A DNA stretch of 11,177 bases from an uncultured Eubacteriales bacterium (GCA_900549005.1 URMT01000053.1:1-11177); one strand, 5' to 3'. Shown: positions 1 through 6,033, counted from the stretch's first letter. Numbers and translations are program-made. The notes: generated by a model from the letters alone, not told the origin.

Positions 1-101
1 GCTTGTTCGATGCAGCATCTAACAGCATTATGAATGCCCGCATATTCCAAAATTCGACGAAGTTCGGCACAGTCCCCGCGTATCCGACCGCAGAGGTGTA
101 G
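1..101 (+). CDS. C-terminal end of an unrecognised protein (partial)
   Basis: The third forward frame is open from the window edge (first full codon at 3) to a TAG stop at 99-101. It gives about 32 residues beginning LFDAASNSIMNARIFQN and ending AYPTAEV. The other two forward frames close early, at the TAA beginning at 20 and the TGA beginning at 31. The stop lies 42 bp before spoIIAA, as expected of an upstream neighbour. I do not recognise the family. In Bacillus the gene before spoIIAA is dacF, but this tail does not look like a DacF C-terminus. It could also be chance open frame, because only about 100 bases are visible. Confidence 0.35.
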   Translation, partial: LFDAASNSIMNARIFQNSTKFGTVPAYPTAEV

Positions 102-143
102 TATTCTTTATAAAAAATGCGGCAGCAAGGCAGGTGACGGCTG

Positions 144-455
144 ATGACAGTGCAGGGAACATTGCGCGGCGGCACGCTCGGCATACATCTTTGCGGCGAG
201 CTTGATGAATGCAGCGCACAGAGCGCGCGCAAGGCGTGCGACAATCTGATAGACGGCAACGCGCAGGCCGAGAGGATAGTGATAAACCTCGAAGGCGTGC
301 GCTTTATGGACTCCACGGGGATAGGATTTTTAATAGGCAGGTATAAAAAGGCTTCGCGCATAGGCATACCCGTCTACATAGAAAAACCCGACTTCGCGGC
401 GGACAAGATACTCAATTTAAGCGGCATATACTCGCTTATACCCAAAACGGAATGA
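144..455 (+). CDS. spoIIAA: Anti-sigma F factor antagonist SpoIIAA
   Basis: SpoIIAA is the anti-anti-sigma factor of forespore development. Its unphosphorylated form binds the SpoIIAB-sigma F complex and releases sigma F; SpoIIAB inactivates it by phosphorylating one serine. The 103-residue length fits a single STAS domain. The diagnostic motif MDSTGIGFLIGRYK lies at about residues 55-68, with the phosphorylated serine at S57. The earlier GELDECSA segment (residues 18-25) matches the conserved N-terminal strand. ATG 144 is supported by an AGGTGA ribosome binding site at 132-137. The gene order spoIIAA-spoIIAB-sigF, with a 10-bp gap to the next gene, makes the call very secure. I could not identify a convincing sigma-H promoter in the short sequence upstream, so the operon may be read from a promoter outside the window. 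Confidence 0.96.
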   Translation: MTVQGTLRGGTLGIHLCGELDECSAQSARKACDNLIDGNAQAERIVINLEGVRFMDSTGIGFLIGRYKKASRIGIPVYIEKPDFAADKILNLSGIYSLIPKTE

Positions 456-465
456 AGGAAGATTT

Positions 466-903
466 ATGAAGAACAACTACCTCAAACTTGAATTTTTATC
501 TCTGCCCGAAAACCAGGCCTTCGCGCGCGACGCGGTGGCGGCCTTCTGTCTGCCGCTCAATCCCACGCTTTCGCAGCTTTCAGACGTAAAGACGGCCGTT
601 TCAGAGGCGGTTACCAACTGCACCGTGCACGCCTACCGCGGCACGCAGGGAATAGTGACGGTGGAGTGCCGCACCGACGAACACTCTCTACATATCAGCA
701 TCAGCGACCGCGGCGCTGGCATAGCCGACGTGAACGAGGCGATACAGCCCTTTTTCACCACGCTGCCCTCCGACGAACGCTCGGGAATGGGTTTTACCAT
801 AATGCAGACGTTTATGGACGAATTTTCGGTAAAGTCAGAGCGCGGGGCGGGCACGCTGGTCTGTATGACTAAACGCTTTGACCCGGAAGTGGAGAATGCT
901 TGA
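466..903 (+). CDS. spoIIAB: Anti-sigma F factor / serine kinase SpoIIAB
   Basis: SpoIIAB is a GHKL-fold protein that holds sigma F inactive when bound to ATP and phosphorylates SpoIIAA on its conserved serine. All 145 residues are present, the usual length. The N-box is VSEAVTNCTVHAY (residues 45-57), with the putative catalytic E47 and Mg-binding N51. The G1 box is DRGAGI (81-86), and the glycine-rich lid and G2 box is ERSGMGFTIMQTFMD (104-118). R21 falls in the N-terminal helix that contacts sigma F in studied homologues. The start follows a GGAAG ribosome binding site ten bases after the spoIIAA stop. The end overlaps the sigF start by 8 bp, indicating translational coupling that would keep regulator and sigma factor in balance. 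Confidence 0.97.
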   Translation: MKNNYLKLEFLSLPENQAFARDAVAAFCLPLNPTLSQLSDVKTAVSEAVTNCTVHAYRGTQGIVTVECRTDEHSLHISISDRGAGIADVNEAIQPFFTTLPSDERSGMGFTIMQTFMDEFSVKSERGAGTLVCMTKRFDPEVENA

Positions 904-1621
904 TGTAAAAGAGACCAACGAGCTTATCGCGCGCGCCAAATCGGGCGACGCCGCCGCCAAGGAAAAACTGCTCACAGAAAACAGCAATCTTATGAAGTCG
1001 ATTGTCCGCCGCTACCTCGGCAAGGGGGTGGAGTACGACGATTTGTTCCAGCTTGCGGGAATGGGCCTTCTTAAAGCCATAAACGGCTTCGACGAAAGTT
1101 ACGGCGTGCGCTTTTCCACATACGCCGTGCCTATGATAGCCGGCGAAATAAAGCGCTTTATGCGCGACGACGGCAGTATAAAGGTATCGCGCGCGATGAA
1201 GGCCGAGGCGAAGGCCATAAACAAATTCATAGAGGAATATGCCGCAACCAATGGCTGTCAGCCCGCAGTAAAGACCATTGCCGAGCGCTTTTCTATGCCC
1301 GAAAGCCAGGTGGTGTTCACTATGGGCTCGCAGTATATGCCGATATCTCTTTCCAGCCAGGGCGAGTATAAAGACGAATCTACGGGCGAACTCTCCGAAC
1401 GCCTCCCCGCAGAGGACAGGCAGGAGGATATGATAGAGGTCCTGCAATTAAAGACGGCGATAGAGGGGCTGGAAGAGCGCGACAAAAAGGTGATAATGCT
1501 GCGCTACTTCCGCGATATGACGCAGAGCGAAGTGGCGGCCTATCTCGGCGTTTCGCAGGTGCAGGTATCGCGCATAGAGAGCAGAATTTTAAACAGTTTC
1601 AAAAAGCAGCTCGCAAACTGA
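896..1621 (+). CDS. sigF: RNA polymerase sigma factor sigma F
   Basis: This is the first compartment-specific sporulation sigma factor, directing early forespore transcription; SpoIIAB inhibits it. From ATG 896 the protein has 241 residues. Region 2 (about residues 30-100) contains YDDLFQLAGMGLLKAINGFD, then the RFSTYAVPMIAGEIKRFMRD core- and -10-binding segment. Region 3 occupies the middle. Region 4 (about 178-238) contains ERDKKVIMLRYF and the helix-turn-helix MTQSEVAAYLGVSQVQVSRIE. A TTG at 878 in the same frame would add six residues, but ATG 896 is preferred: it has GGAAG at 885-889 and overlaps the spoIIAB stop, an arrangement typical of this operon. The nearest alternative, sigma G, is closely related, but the gene order decides for sigma F. 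Confidence 0.96.
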   Translation: MLDVKETNELIARAKSGDAAAKEKLLTENSNLMKSIVRRYLGKGVEYDDLFQLAGMGLLKAINGFDESYGVRFSTYAVPMIAGEIKRFMRDDGSIKVSRAMKAEAKAINKFIEEYAATNGCQPAVKTIAERFSMPESQVVFTMGSQYMPISLSSQGEYKDESTGELSERLPAEDRQEDMIEVLQLKTAIEGLEERDKKVIMLRYFRDMTQSEVAAYLGVSQVQVSRIESRILNSFKKQLAN

Positions 1622-1745
1622 ATGTGCGGTTCGGTTTTAATACGCGGTTCGGCGCCGTCGGCTTTGCGTAAACGGCAAATCAGAGCGTTGAAGAACGGAC
1701 CGCCGCCGTAAATACGTAAAACGCCCGCCGTTTGGCATTTTGCTG

Positions 1746-1774
1746 TTGATTTTGTGCGGCGCGGGTGCTATAAT
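1746..1774 (+). promoter_or_regulatory. Sigma-A promoter for the aminotransferase gene
   Basis: TTGATT (1746-1751) and a perfect TATAAT (1769-1774) are separated by exactly 17 bp, and a TGC just before the -10 gives an extended -10 element. Transcription should start near 1781, leaving a leader of about 67 nt before the ATG at 1848. This makes the aminotransferase independent of the spoIIA operon. I see no clear intrinsic terminator between sigF and this promoter. Confidence 0.8.
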
Positions 1775-1847
1775 AATATAAACGTGCGCCGTAACGGTGC
1801 CGCAATAGCATAAAACGGTATACGGCAATGCAAAAGAGGTAACGCTT

Positions 1848-3035
1848 ATGATAAATCAGAAGTACGTAAAACTCGGCAAAGTACGCTCGGTGATAAGGGA
1901 GCTGTTCGAGTACGGCAACGTGCGCAAGGCGCAGATAGGGGCAGACAAGGTGTTCGACTTTTCGCTGGGCAACCCCAGCGTACCCCCTCCCGAAGAGTTC
2001 GGCAAGGTGCTTTCAGACCTGTTGCGCAGCGCCGACCCCGTAAGCCTTCACGGCTACACCTCGGCACAGGGCGCATATCCCGTGCGCAAGGCCGTTTCCG
2101 ATTATATAAAGAATACATTCGGCGCGCCCGTTTCTGCCGATAAGATTTATATGACCTGCGGCGCGGCGGCGGCGCTCACCATAACGCTGTGCGCGCTGTG
2201 CAACGCGGGCGACGAGGTTATAACCTTCACGCCGTATTTCCCCGAATATTCGGTGTTCGTTTCTCAGGCGGGGGCAACGCTCGTCCCCGTGCAAACAAAA
2301 CAAGGCACGTTCGATATAGACGTAGCGGCGCTCACGGCCGCGCTTACGCAAAAGACCAAGGCGGTAATAATCAATTCGCCCAACAACCCGGGCGGCGTGG
2401 TCTATTCCGCAGACAGCATAAAGGCGCTGTGCGCCGCTCTTCAAGCCCATTCGTCAAAGTGCGGCAGCCCCGTCTATCTCATCTCGGACGAGCCCTACCG
2501 CGAACTCGTGTACGGCGGCGAAGAGGTGCCGTACGTGATGAATTACTACAAAAATTCCATAGTCTGCTATTCCTTCTCCAAAAGCCTGTCCGTTCCGGGC
2601 GAGCGCATAGGCTACATCGCCGTCTGCGACGGGGCGGAGGGGGCGGACGATTTGTATGCCGCCGTGTGCGGCGCGGGCAGGTCGCTCGGCTACGTGTGCG
2701 CGCCCTCCCTGCTGCAATTCGCCTGCGCGAAGCTGCTTGGAAAGACTTCCGACATATCGGTGTATAAGCGCAACCGCGACAGGCTTTGCTCGGCGCTCGA
2801 AGAGTACGGGTACGAGGTGGTAAAACCGCAGGGCGCGTTCTATCTTTTCGTAAAGGCGATGGAGGAGGACGCGGCCGCGTTTGCAGAGAGGGCAAAACAG
2901 TTTGAACTTCTGCTTGTCCCCGGCGACGACTTCGGCTGTAAGGGCTACGTCCGCATAGCCTACTGCGTCAGTCCCGATATAATAGAGCGCTCGCTCTCCG
3001 CGTTCAGAGATTTGGCGAACAGCTACAAAAAGTAA
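1848..3035 (+). CDS. PLP-dependent class I/II aminotransferase
   Basis: This is a fold-type I aminotransferase that transfers an amino group between an amino acid and a 2-oxo acid through pyridoxal phosphate in the cytoplasm. Visible hallmarks are the N-terminal FSLGNPSVPPP segment (38-48), substrate-loop HGYTSAQG (68-75), INSPNNPGG (175-183, PLP-contacting N180), ISDEPYRELVYGG (212-224, D214 contacting the pyridine nitrogen), SFSKSLSVPGERIGY (242-256, Schiff-base K245) and VRIAYC (368-373, R369 for the substrate carboxylate). At 395 residues it is complete. It resembles the aspartate/alanine-type aminotransferases of Clostridia that carry only a generic name. Substrate specificity cannot be read from the sequence, and neighbouring genes give no pathway clue. 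AGAGGT lies eight bases before ATG 1848. It has its own strong promoter. Confidence 0.9.
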   Translation: MINQKYVKLGKVRSVIRELFEYGNVRKAQIGADKVFDFSLGNPSVPPPEEFGKVLSDLLRSADPVSLHGYTSAQGAYPVRKAVSDYIKNTFGAPVSADKIYMTCGAAAALTITLCALCNAGDEVITFTPYFPEYSVFVSQAGATLVPVQTKQGTFDIDVAALTAALTQKTKAVIINSPNNPGGVVYSADSIKALCAALQAHSSKCGSPVYLISDEPYRELVYGGEEVPYVMNYYKNSIVCYSFSKSLSVPGERIGYIAVCDGAEGADDLYAAVCGAGRSLGYVCAPSLLQFACAKLLGKTSDISVYKRNRDRLCSALEEYGYEVVKPQGAFYLFVKAMEEDAAAFAERAKQFELLLVPGDDFGCKGYVRIAYCVSPDIIERSLSAFRDLANSYKK

Positions 3036-3066
3036 AATTGCACCCCTAATATAACATAAATAAACG

Positions 3067-3079
3067 CCTTTATAAAAGG
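3067..3079. promoter_or_regulatory. Short perfect dyad upstream of the XRE gene, possible operator
   Basis: CCTTT-ATA-AAAGG forms a perfect inverted repeat with 5-bp arms and a 3-bp spacer. It sits in the AT-rich gap between the aminotransferase stop and the small Cro/CI-type gene. Such regulators often bind short dyads in front of their own gene, so an autoregulatory operator is possible. A short AT-rich dyad could also occur by chance. Confidence 0.25.
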
Positions 3080-3181
3080 TACTAAACCTCATAATGCCGT
3101 AAAAGATAAGGATTTTTGATAATTGATAAGTATACTGATTTTTTCAAGAATACGGTCTTTGAATGTGTTATTCTTCACGCA

Positions 3182-3385
3182 ATGATTATTGCACAGCGTA
3201 TAAAAGAACTTAGAACTGAAAACCACCTGACGCAGGCTCAGCTCGCAAAAATGGTAGGTTGCAGTCAGCCGATGATAGTTCTGTGGGAAAAGGAGGTATG
3301 CGAACCAACAGCTTCCGCCATCGTGCGGCTTGCCGAATCCCTCGGCTGTTCATGCGACTATCTGCTCGGATTCGACGGCTATTAA
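3182..3385 (+). CDS. Small XRE/Cro-CI family helix-turn-helix regulator
   Basis: From ATG 3182 this encodes 67 residues that are almost entirely one HTH_3 domain. The pattern is IAQRIKELRTENHLTQAQLA (helices 1-2), MVGCSQPMIVLWEKE (recognition helix region), EPTASAIVRLAESLGCSCDYLLG (helices 4-5). It should bind DNA, probably as a dimer, with no separate ligand-binding domain. The start is uncertain. ATG 3182 begins exactly where such proteins usually begin but has no ribosome binding site. An in-frame TTG at 3116 would add 22 non-conserved residues and has AAGGA at 3108-3112, only three bases away. The 5' part and upstream DNA are more AT-rich than neighbouring genes, suggesting acquisition. 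Targets are unknown. Confidence 0.75.
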   Translation: MIIAQRIKELRTENHLTQAQLAKMVGCSQPMIVLWEKEVCEPTASAIVRLAESLGCSCDYLLGFDGY

Positions 3386-3432
3386 CTTGTCGTCGCATAC
3401 GGGCGCTTTGTCGAGCCGCTGCGCGTGCAACC

Positions 3433-3505
3433 GCGCCGCCTTTTGCGGCGCAAAAGCAAGGGCGATTTGCCCTTGGGACGTTAAAACAGGCAAAATAATT
3501 TTTGC
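3433..3505. repeat. Three consecutive perfect small hairpins
   Basis: Downstream of the XRE gene three perfect inverted repeats follow one another. They are GCGCCGC/GCGGCGC at 3433-3439 and 3445-3451 (5-base loop), CAAGGGC/GCCCTTG at 3457-3463 and 3469-3475 (loop GATTT), and GCAAAA/TTTTGC at 3490-3495 and 3500-3505 (loop TAAT). None has a long T-run right after it, so they are not simple terminators. They may be structured 3' UTR or members of a dispersed palindrome family seen again at 5943-6033 and 7573-7691. Confidence 0.6.
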
Positions 3506-3519
3506 TTTGTAAAAAAAGG

Positions 3520-3564
3520 AATAAGCCCGCGCGGCGGAAATTTCCGCCTCGCGGGCTTATTTTT
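3520..3564. terminator. Bidirectional intrinsic terminator between XRE gene and argH
   Basis: A 12-bp outer stem (AATAAGCCCGCG at 3520-3531, CGCGGGCTTATT at 3550-3561) encloses an 8-bp inner stem (GGCGGAAA at 3533-3540 with TTTCCGCC at 3541-3548). One mismatch separates the two stems. On the plus strand it runs into TTTT. On the minus strand the stem is followed by CC and seven T's (complement of the A-run at 3512-3518). It should end argH transcription strongly and also stop the convergent upstream transcript. Confidence 0.9.
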
Positions 3565-3584
3565 AACCTTGTGTTATAAAGCGT

Positions 3585-4964
3585 TTACTCTTCGTACTTT
3601 TCCAGCCTCTTCTTTATCGAGCGGATGTTTTCTTTTACCGACTTGGGCGAGGCCCCGCCGTAAGAGGTGCGCGCCTCTGCGCAGTTCTTTGCGCGCACGG
3701 TCTCGCATATGTCCACGTCGAAGTGTTCGTCAAAGCTACGGTATTCCTCAATCGTCATATTCTGCAACGTGCGCTCGTTCTCTATGCACCAGCGCACAAT
3801 CTTGCCCGTAACGGCGTGCGCCGTGCGGAAGGGCACGCCCTTCTTTGCCAGGTAATCGGCAACGTCCGTCGCGCAGGCAAATTCTGCCTCTGCGGCCTTC
3901 TTCATACGGTTGGTGCGGAGGAGTATGTTGTCGATGAGCTCTGCCATTATTTTAAGGCAGGATATAAGCTGTTTTTCTGCGTCGAAAAGCCCCTCTTTGT
4001 CCTCCTGCAAGTCCTTGTTGTATGCAAGCGGTATGCCTTTCAGCGTGGTCAGCATCGCCATAAGGTGGCCGTAAACCCTGCCCGTCTTTCCGCGCATCAG
4101 CTCGGGTATGTCTGGGTTCTTCTTCTGCGGCATAATCGAAGAGCCCGTCGAATACGCGTCGGGTATCTCGAAGAAGCCGAATTCTTCGGTGGTATATAAA
4201 ATAATGTCCTCGCACAGGCGCGAAAGGTGGCTCATCGCCATCGATGCGTCGAACAGGTATTCCGCCACAAAGTCGCGGTCAGATACGCCGTCCAAAGAAT
4301 TTTCGCACGGCCTGTCGAAGTCTAAAAGGGTGGCGGTCATATTGCGGTCTATGGGGTACGAAGTCCCCGCAAGCGCGCCGCTGCCCAGCGGCATAACGTT
4401 CATACGCTTTCTCGACGCGGCAAATCTGTCTGCGTCGCGCAGGAACATCTCGGCATACGCGTTGAAGAAGTGCCCCGCGCACATCGGCTGCGCCTTCCTC
4501 AGGTGCGTGTAGCCGGGCATCACGTATTTCAGCCCCGATTCCGCCTTGTCGGTAAGGCTTTCCACCAGCGCACACAGCGCCTTAACCGCGTTGTCGCACG
4601 CATTTCTCACATACAGGCGGAAGTCCGTCGCCACCTGGTCGTTGCGCGAGCGCGCCGTGTGCAGCTTTTTGCCGCTGTCGCCAATCCTTGCCACAAGTTC
4701 GTTTTCCACAAAGGAATGTATGTCCTCGGCGTCCTTGATTTCCAGCGCTCCGCTTTCAACGTCGCCGTAAATGGCTTCCAGCCCGCCGCAAATCTCGTCG
4801 CACTCCGCTTCCGAAATTATGCCGCACTTTCCCAGCATACGCGCGTGCGCAACCGAGGCGGTTATGTCCTCTCTCCACAGTTTTTTGTCGAAGGGGAGCG
4901 AGTCGTTGAATTCGTCCGCGTCCTTCGCCGTAGGTTCTTCAAACCTGCCTTGCCACAGTTTCAT
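3585..4964 (-). CDS. argH: Argininosuccinate lyase
   Basis: ArgH splits argininosuccinate into arginine and fumarate, the last step of arginine synthesis, as a cytoplasmic homotetramer. The 459-residue protein is full length and begins MKLWQGRFEEPT, typical of the family. Signatures are DIHSFVENEL (81-90), HTARSRNDQVATDFRLY (102-118), PGYTHLRKAQP (150-160; the position after THL is usually Q and is R here), and the fumarase/aspartase superfamily signature GSSIMPQKKNPD (274-285) with the catalytic serine in the flexible loop. The C-terminal part contains the GGASPKSV segment. AGAGGT lies nine bases before the start codon. argG, often adjacent, is not in the window. The gene has its own promoter, overlapped by two possible ArgR sites, and ends at a strong terminator. 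Confidence 0.97.
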   Translation of the reverse strand: MKLWQGRFEEPTAKDADEFNDSLPFDKKLWREDITASVAHARMLGKCGIISEAECDEICGGLEAIYGDVESGALEIKDAEDIHSFVENELVARIGDSGKKLHTARSRNDQVATDFRLYVRNACDNAVKALCALVESLTDKAESGLKYVMPGYTHLRKAQPMCAGHFFNAYAEMFLRDADRFAASRKRMNVMPLGSGALAGTSYPIDRNMTATLLDFDRPCENSLDGVSDRDFVAEYLFDASMAMSHLSRLCEDIILYTTEEFGFFEIPDAYSTGSSIMPQKKNPDIPELMRGKTGRVYGHLMAMLTTLKGIPLAYNKDLQEDKEGLFDAEKQLISCLKIMAELIDNILLRTNRMKKAAEAEFACATDVADYLAKKGVPFRTAHAVTGKIVRWCIENERTLQNMTIEEYRSFDEHFDVDICETVRAKNCAEARTSYGGASPKSVKENIRSIKKRLEKYEE

Positions 4965-4986
4965 ATCAAAATTACCTCTGATTAAA

Positions 4987-5015
4987 TTGACTTATTTGCC
5001 TTTTTAAACTAAAAT
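4987..5015 (+). promoter_or_regulatory. Sigma-A promoter candidate for ruvC
   Basis: TTGACT (4987-4992) and TAAAAT (5010-5015) are spaced by 17 bp. Predicted transcription start is near 5022, giving a leader of about 65 nt to ruvC. It faces the argH promoter on the opposite strand, and the two start regions are about 10 bp apart, so the two promoters probably interfere. Confidence 0.65.
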
Positions 5016-5049
5016 GTATTAGTATACAAGAATTATAAATAAAAATTCG
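5015..5049. promoter_or_regulatory. Two tandem ARG-box-like dyads (candidate ArgR/AhrC operator)
   Basis: The first dyad is TGTAT-TAGT-ATACA (5015-5028), perfect, with the 5-4-5 geometry of ArgR boxes. The second is TAAAT-AAAA-ATTCG (5036-5049). Read as 5035-5048 it matches 13 of 14 bases of ATGAATAAAAATTC, the core of the Bacillus ARG box as I recall it. The dyad centres are 21 bp apart, two helical turns, the spacing seen for paired ArgR boxes. The pair covers the argH -10 and spacer, and the ruvC start region. Arginine-dependent repression of argH is the natural inference. Confidence 0.5.
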
Positions 5050-5060
5050 CAATAAATCAA
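5032..5060 (-). promoter_or_regulatory. Sigma-A promoter for argH
   Basis: On the minus strand TTGATT (plus-strand 5055-5060) and TATAAT (5032-5037) are separated by exactly 17 bp. Both hexamers are the same as in the aminotransferase promoter. The predicted leader before argH is about 60 nt. The second ARG-box-like dyad lies inside this promoter, between the two hexamers and touching the -10, so bound repressor would block polymerase. Confidence 0.75.
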
Positions 5061-5086
5061 GCGTATTTTTTGCACGGTTCAGTTTT

Positions 5087-5584
5087 ATGATAATTTTGGG
5101 CATAGACCCCGGGCTCGCCACCACGGGCTACGGCGTAATCGAAAAGAGGCCCGACGGCAACTCGGTGGCGGTGGACTACGGCGTGGTGCTTACCCCGAAG
5201 GACGAAAGCCTGCCCGTCCGCCTCGCAATGCTCGAAGAGGGCGTAAACAAAATACTCAACAAATTCAAGCCGGAAGAGATAGCGGTGGAGGAGCTGTTCT
5301 TTGCAAAGAACATAACAACGGGCATTCCCGTGGCTCACGCGCGCGGCGTAACGCTTTTAACGTGCATAAAGTTCTGCGGCAAGTTGTACGAATACACGCC
5401 TATGCAGATAAAGCAGGCGCTCACCGGCTACGGCAGGGCCGATAAGGTGCAGATGATGCACGTGGTTACGTCCCTTCTTCATTTTTCAAAAATACCCCGC
5501 CCCGACGACGCGGCCGACGCGTTGGCGGTGGCTTTGTGTCACGCGCATACGTCGCGCTTTGGGAAACTTTTTGGAATTAAGTAA
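5087..5584 (+). CDS. ruvC: Crossover junction endodeoxyribonuclease RuvC
   Basis: RuvC resolves Holliday junctions made during recombinational repair by paired cuts, as a Mg-dependent dimer with an RNase H-like fold. At 165 residues it is full length. The acidic catalytic set is visible: D7 in MIILGIDPGLATTGYG, E68 in IAVEELFFAKN, and D141 and D144 in RPDDAADALAVALCH. The conserved TPMQIKQALTGYGRADKVQM segment (94-113) matches the family's DNA-binding region. ATG 5087 is the only sensible start, because MIILGIDPG is the family's N-terminus. No ribosome binding site is visible upstream. ruvA and ruvB, usual neighbours, do not follow; instead there is 622 bp of non-coding repeat DNA. The gene is divergent from argH and shares its control region. 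Confidence 0.96.
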   Translation: MIILGIDPGLATTGYGVIEKRPDGNSVAVDYGVVLTPKDESLPVRLAMLEEGVNKILNKFKPEEIAVEELFFAKNITTGIPVAHARGVTLLTCIKFCGKLYEYTPMQIKQALTGYGRADKVQMMHVVTSLLHFSKIPRPDDAADALAVALCHAHTSRFGKLFGIK

Positions 5585-5722
5585 AGCCGCTTTCCCTCGT
5601 ATATGCTTCGCATTACTGTGTCGCGCTGCGCTTTCCTCGGGGTCACTTCGTCGGCGTACGCCAAATTTTGCATACAACCGCGCGGGCGCGCTTGTCGTGA
5701 TTATTTCGGCGGCGCCTCCTCT

Positions 5723-5757
5723 TCGCCAAAAATCTTTTTGTAAAATCTTTTTGGCGA
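5723..5757. repeat. 10-bp inverted repeat containing a 12-bp direct repeat
   Basis: TCGCCAAAAA (5723-5732) pairs perfectly with TTTTTGGCGA (5748-5757). The 12-mer AAAATCTTTTTG occurs twice, at 5729-5740 and 5742-5753. The hairpin may end the ruvC transcript, but the T-run lies inside the 3' arm rather than after it, so termination is not clear. Confidence 0.5.
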
Positions 5758-5810
5758 GTGCTGTGGTAGGCTTAATTGCACTCCCCGTCGTAAATGCTCG
5801 CGCTTCGTGT

Positions 5811-5837
5811 ACTGCTCGCATCTCCAAGGGTTGATGG
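5811..5837 (+). repeat. 27-bp direct repeat, copy 1
   Basis: Begins ACTGCTCGCATC and ends GGTTGATGG. It is identical over 27 bases to 5917-5943, with different flanks on both sides (T before and GCA after here). Confidence 0.85.
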
Positions 5838-5916
5838 GCAGGAGTGGAGTAGGGTGTTTGCCTTGTCTTGCTTGCTTCTATGAACCCGTGTTGGGCGTGA
5901 TATGCGGTAAAAAATA

Positions 5917-5943
5917 ACTGCTCGCATCTCCAAGGGTTGATGG
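5917..5943 (+). repeat. 27-bp direct repeat, copy 2
   Basis: This second identical copy starts 106 bp after the first. It is preceded by A and followed by CGG. It runs directly into the first hairpin of the palindrome cluster. The exact identity of both copies implies recent duplication or insertion of a dispersed element. Confidence 0.85.
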
Positions 5944-6033
5944 CGGCGTAAGCCGCAACGTTGCGCGCCGCGCAACTTATCACGCGCGGCTTGCCGCGCT
6001 CATCACTCATCACGTTGCAAAGCAACTCATAAC
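5943..6033. repeat. Array of perfect palindromes separated by TTATCAC/TCATCAC heptamers
   Basis: Four perfect hairpins lie in 91 bp: GCGGC-GTAA-GCCGC (5943-5956), GTTGCGC-GCC-GCGCAAC (5960-5976), GCGCGGC-TT-GCCGCGC (5984-5999) and GTTGC-AAA-GCAAC (6014-6026). The DNA between the last three, and after the last, is exactly heptamers: TTATCAC (5977-5983), TCATCAC twice (6000-6013) and TCATAAC (6027-6033). The alternation of heptamer spacers with unrelated palindromes looks like a mosaic repeat rather than one RNA fold. Confidence 0.75.

Noticed and set aside
1626-1653. GCGGTTCGG occurring twice just after sigF
   Set aside because: Two nine-base matches in short GC-rich DNA are too little to call a repeat element, and no terminator stem could be formed convincingly.
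3131-3136. TATACT as a -10 for the XRE gene
   Set aside because: No TTGACA-like hexamer lies 16-18 bp upstream.
4470-4985. A 171-codon plus-strand frame antisense to argH
   Set aside because: It is the shadow of argH, whose signatures and ribosome binding site are clear on the minus strand.
5559-5834. A 91-codon plus-strand frame beginning inside the ruvC 3' end
   Set aside because: It starts in another frame within ruvC, has no ribosome binding site, runs into the first 27-bp repeat, and encodes an arginine/serine-rich string without domains.
5486-6025. A 179-codon minus-strand open frame between ruvC and hslU
   Set aside because: It overlaps the ruvC 3' end antisense, crosses both 27-bp repeat copies and the palindrome array, and shows no family-like motif; codon content looks like chance in GC-rich DNA.
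5811-6033. CRISPR array
   Set aside because: Only two copies of the 27-mer, 106 bp start to start, with unequal flanking content and no cas genes; the other repeats are heptamers.
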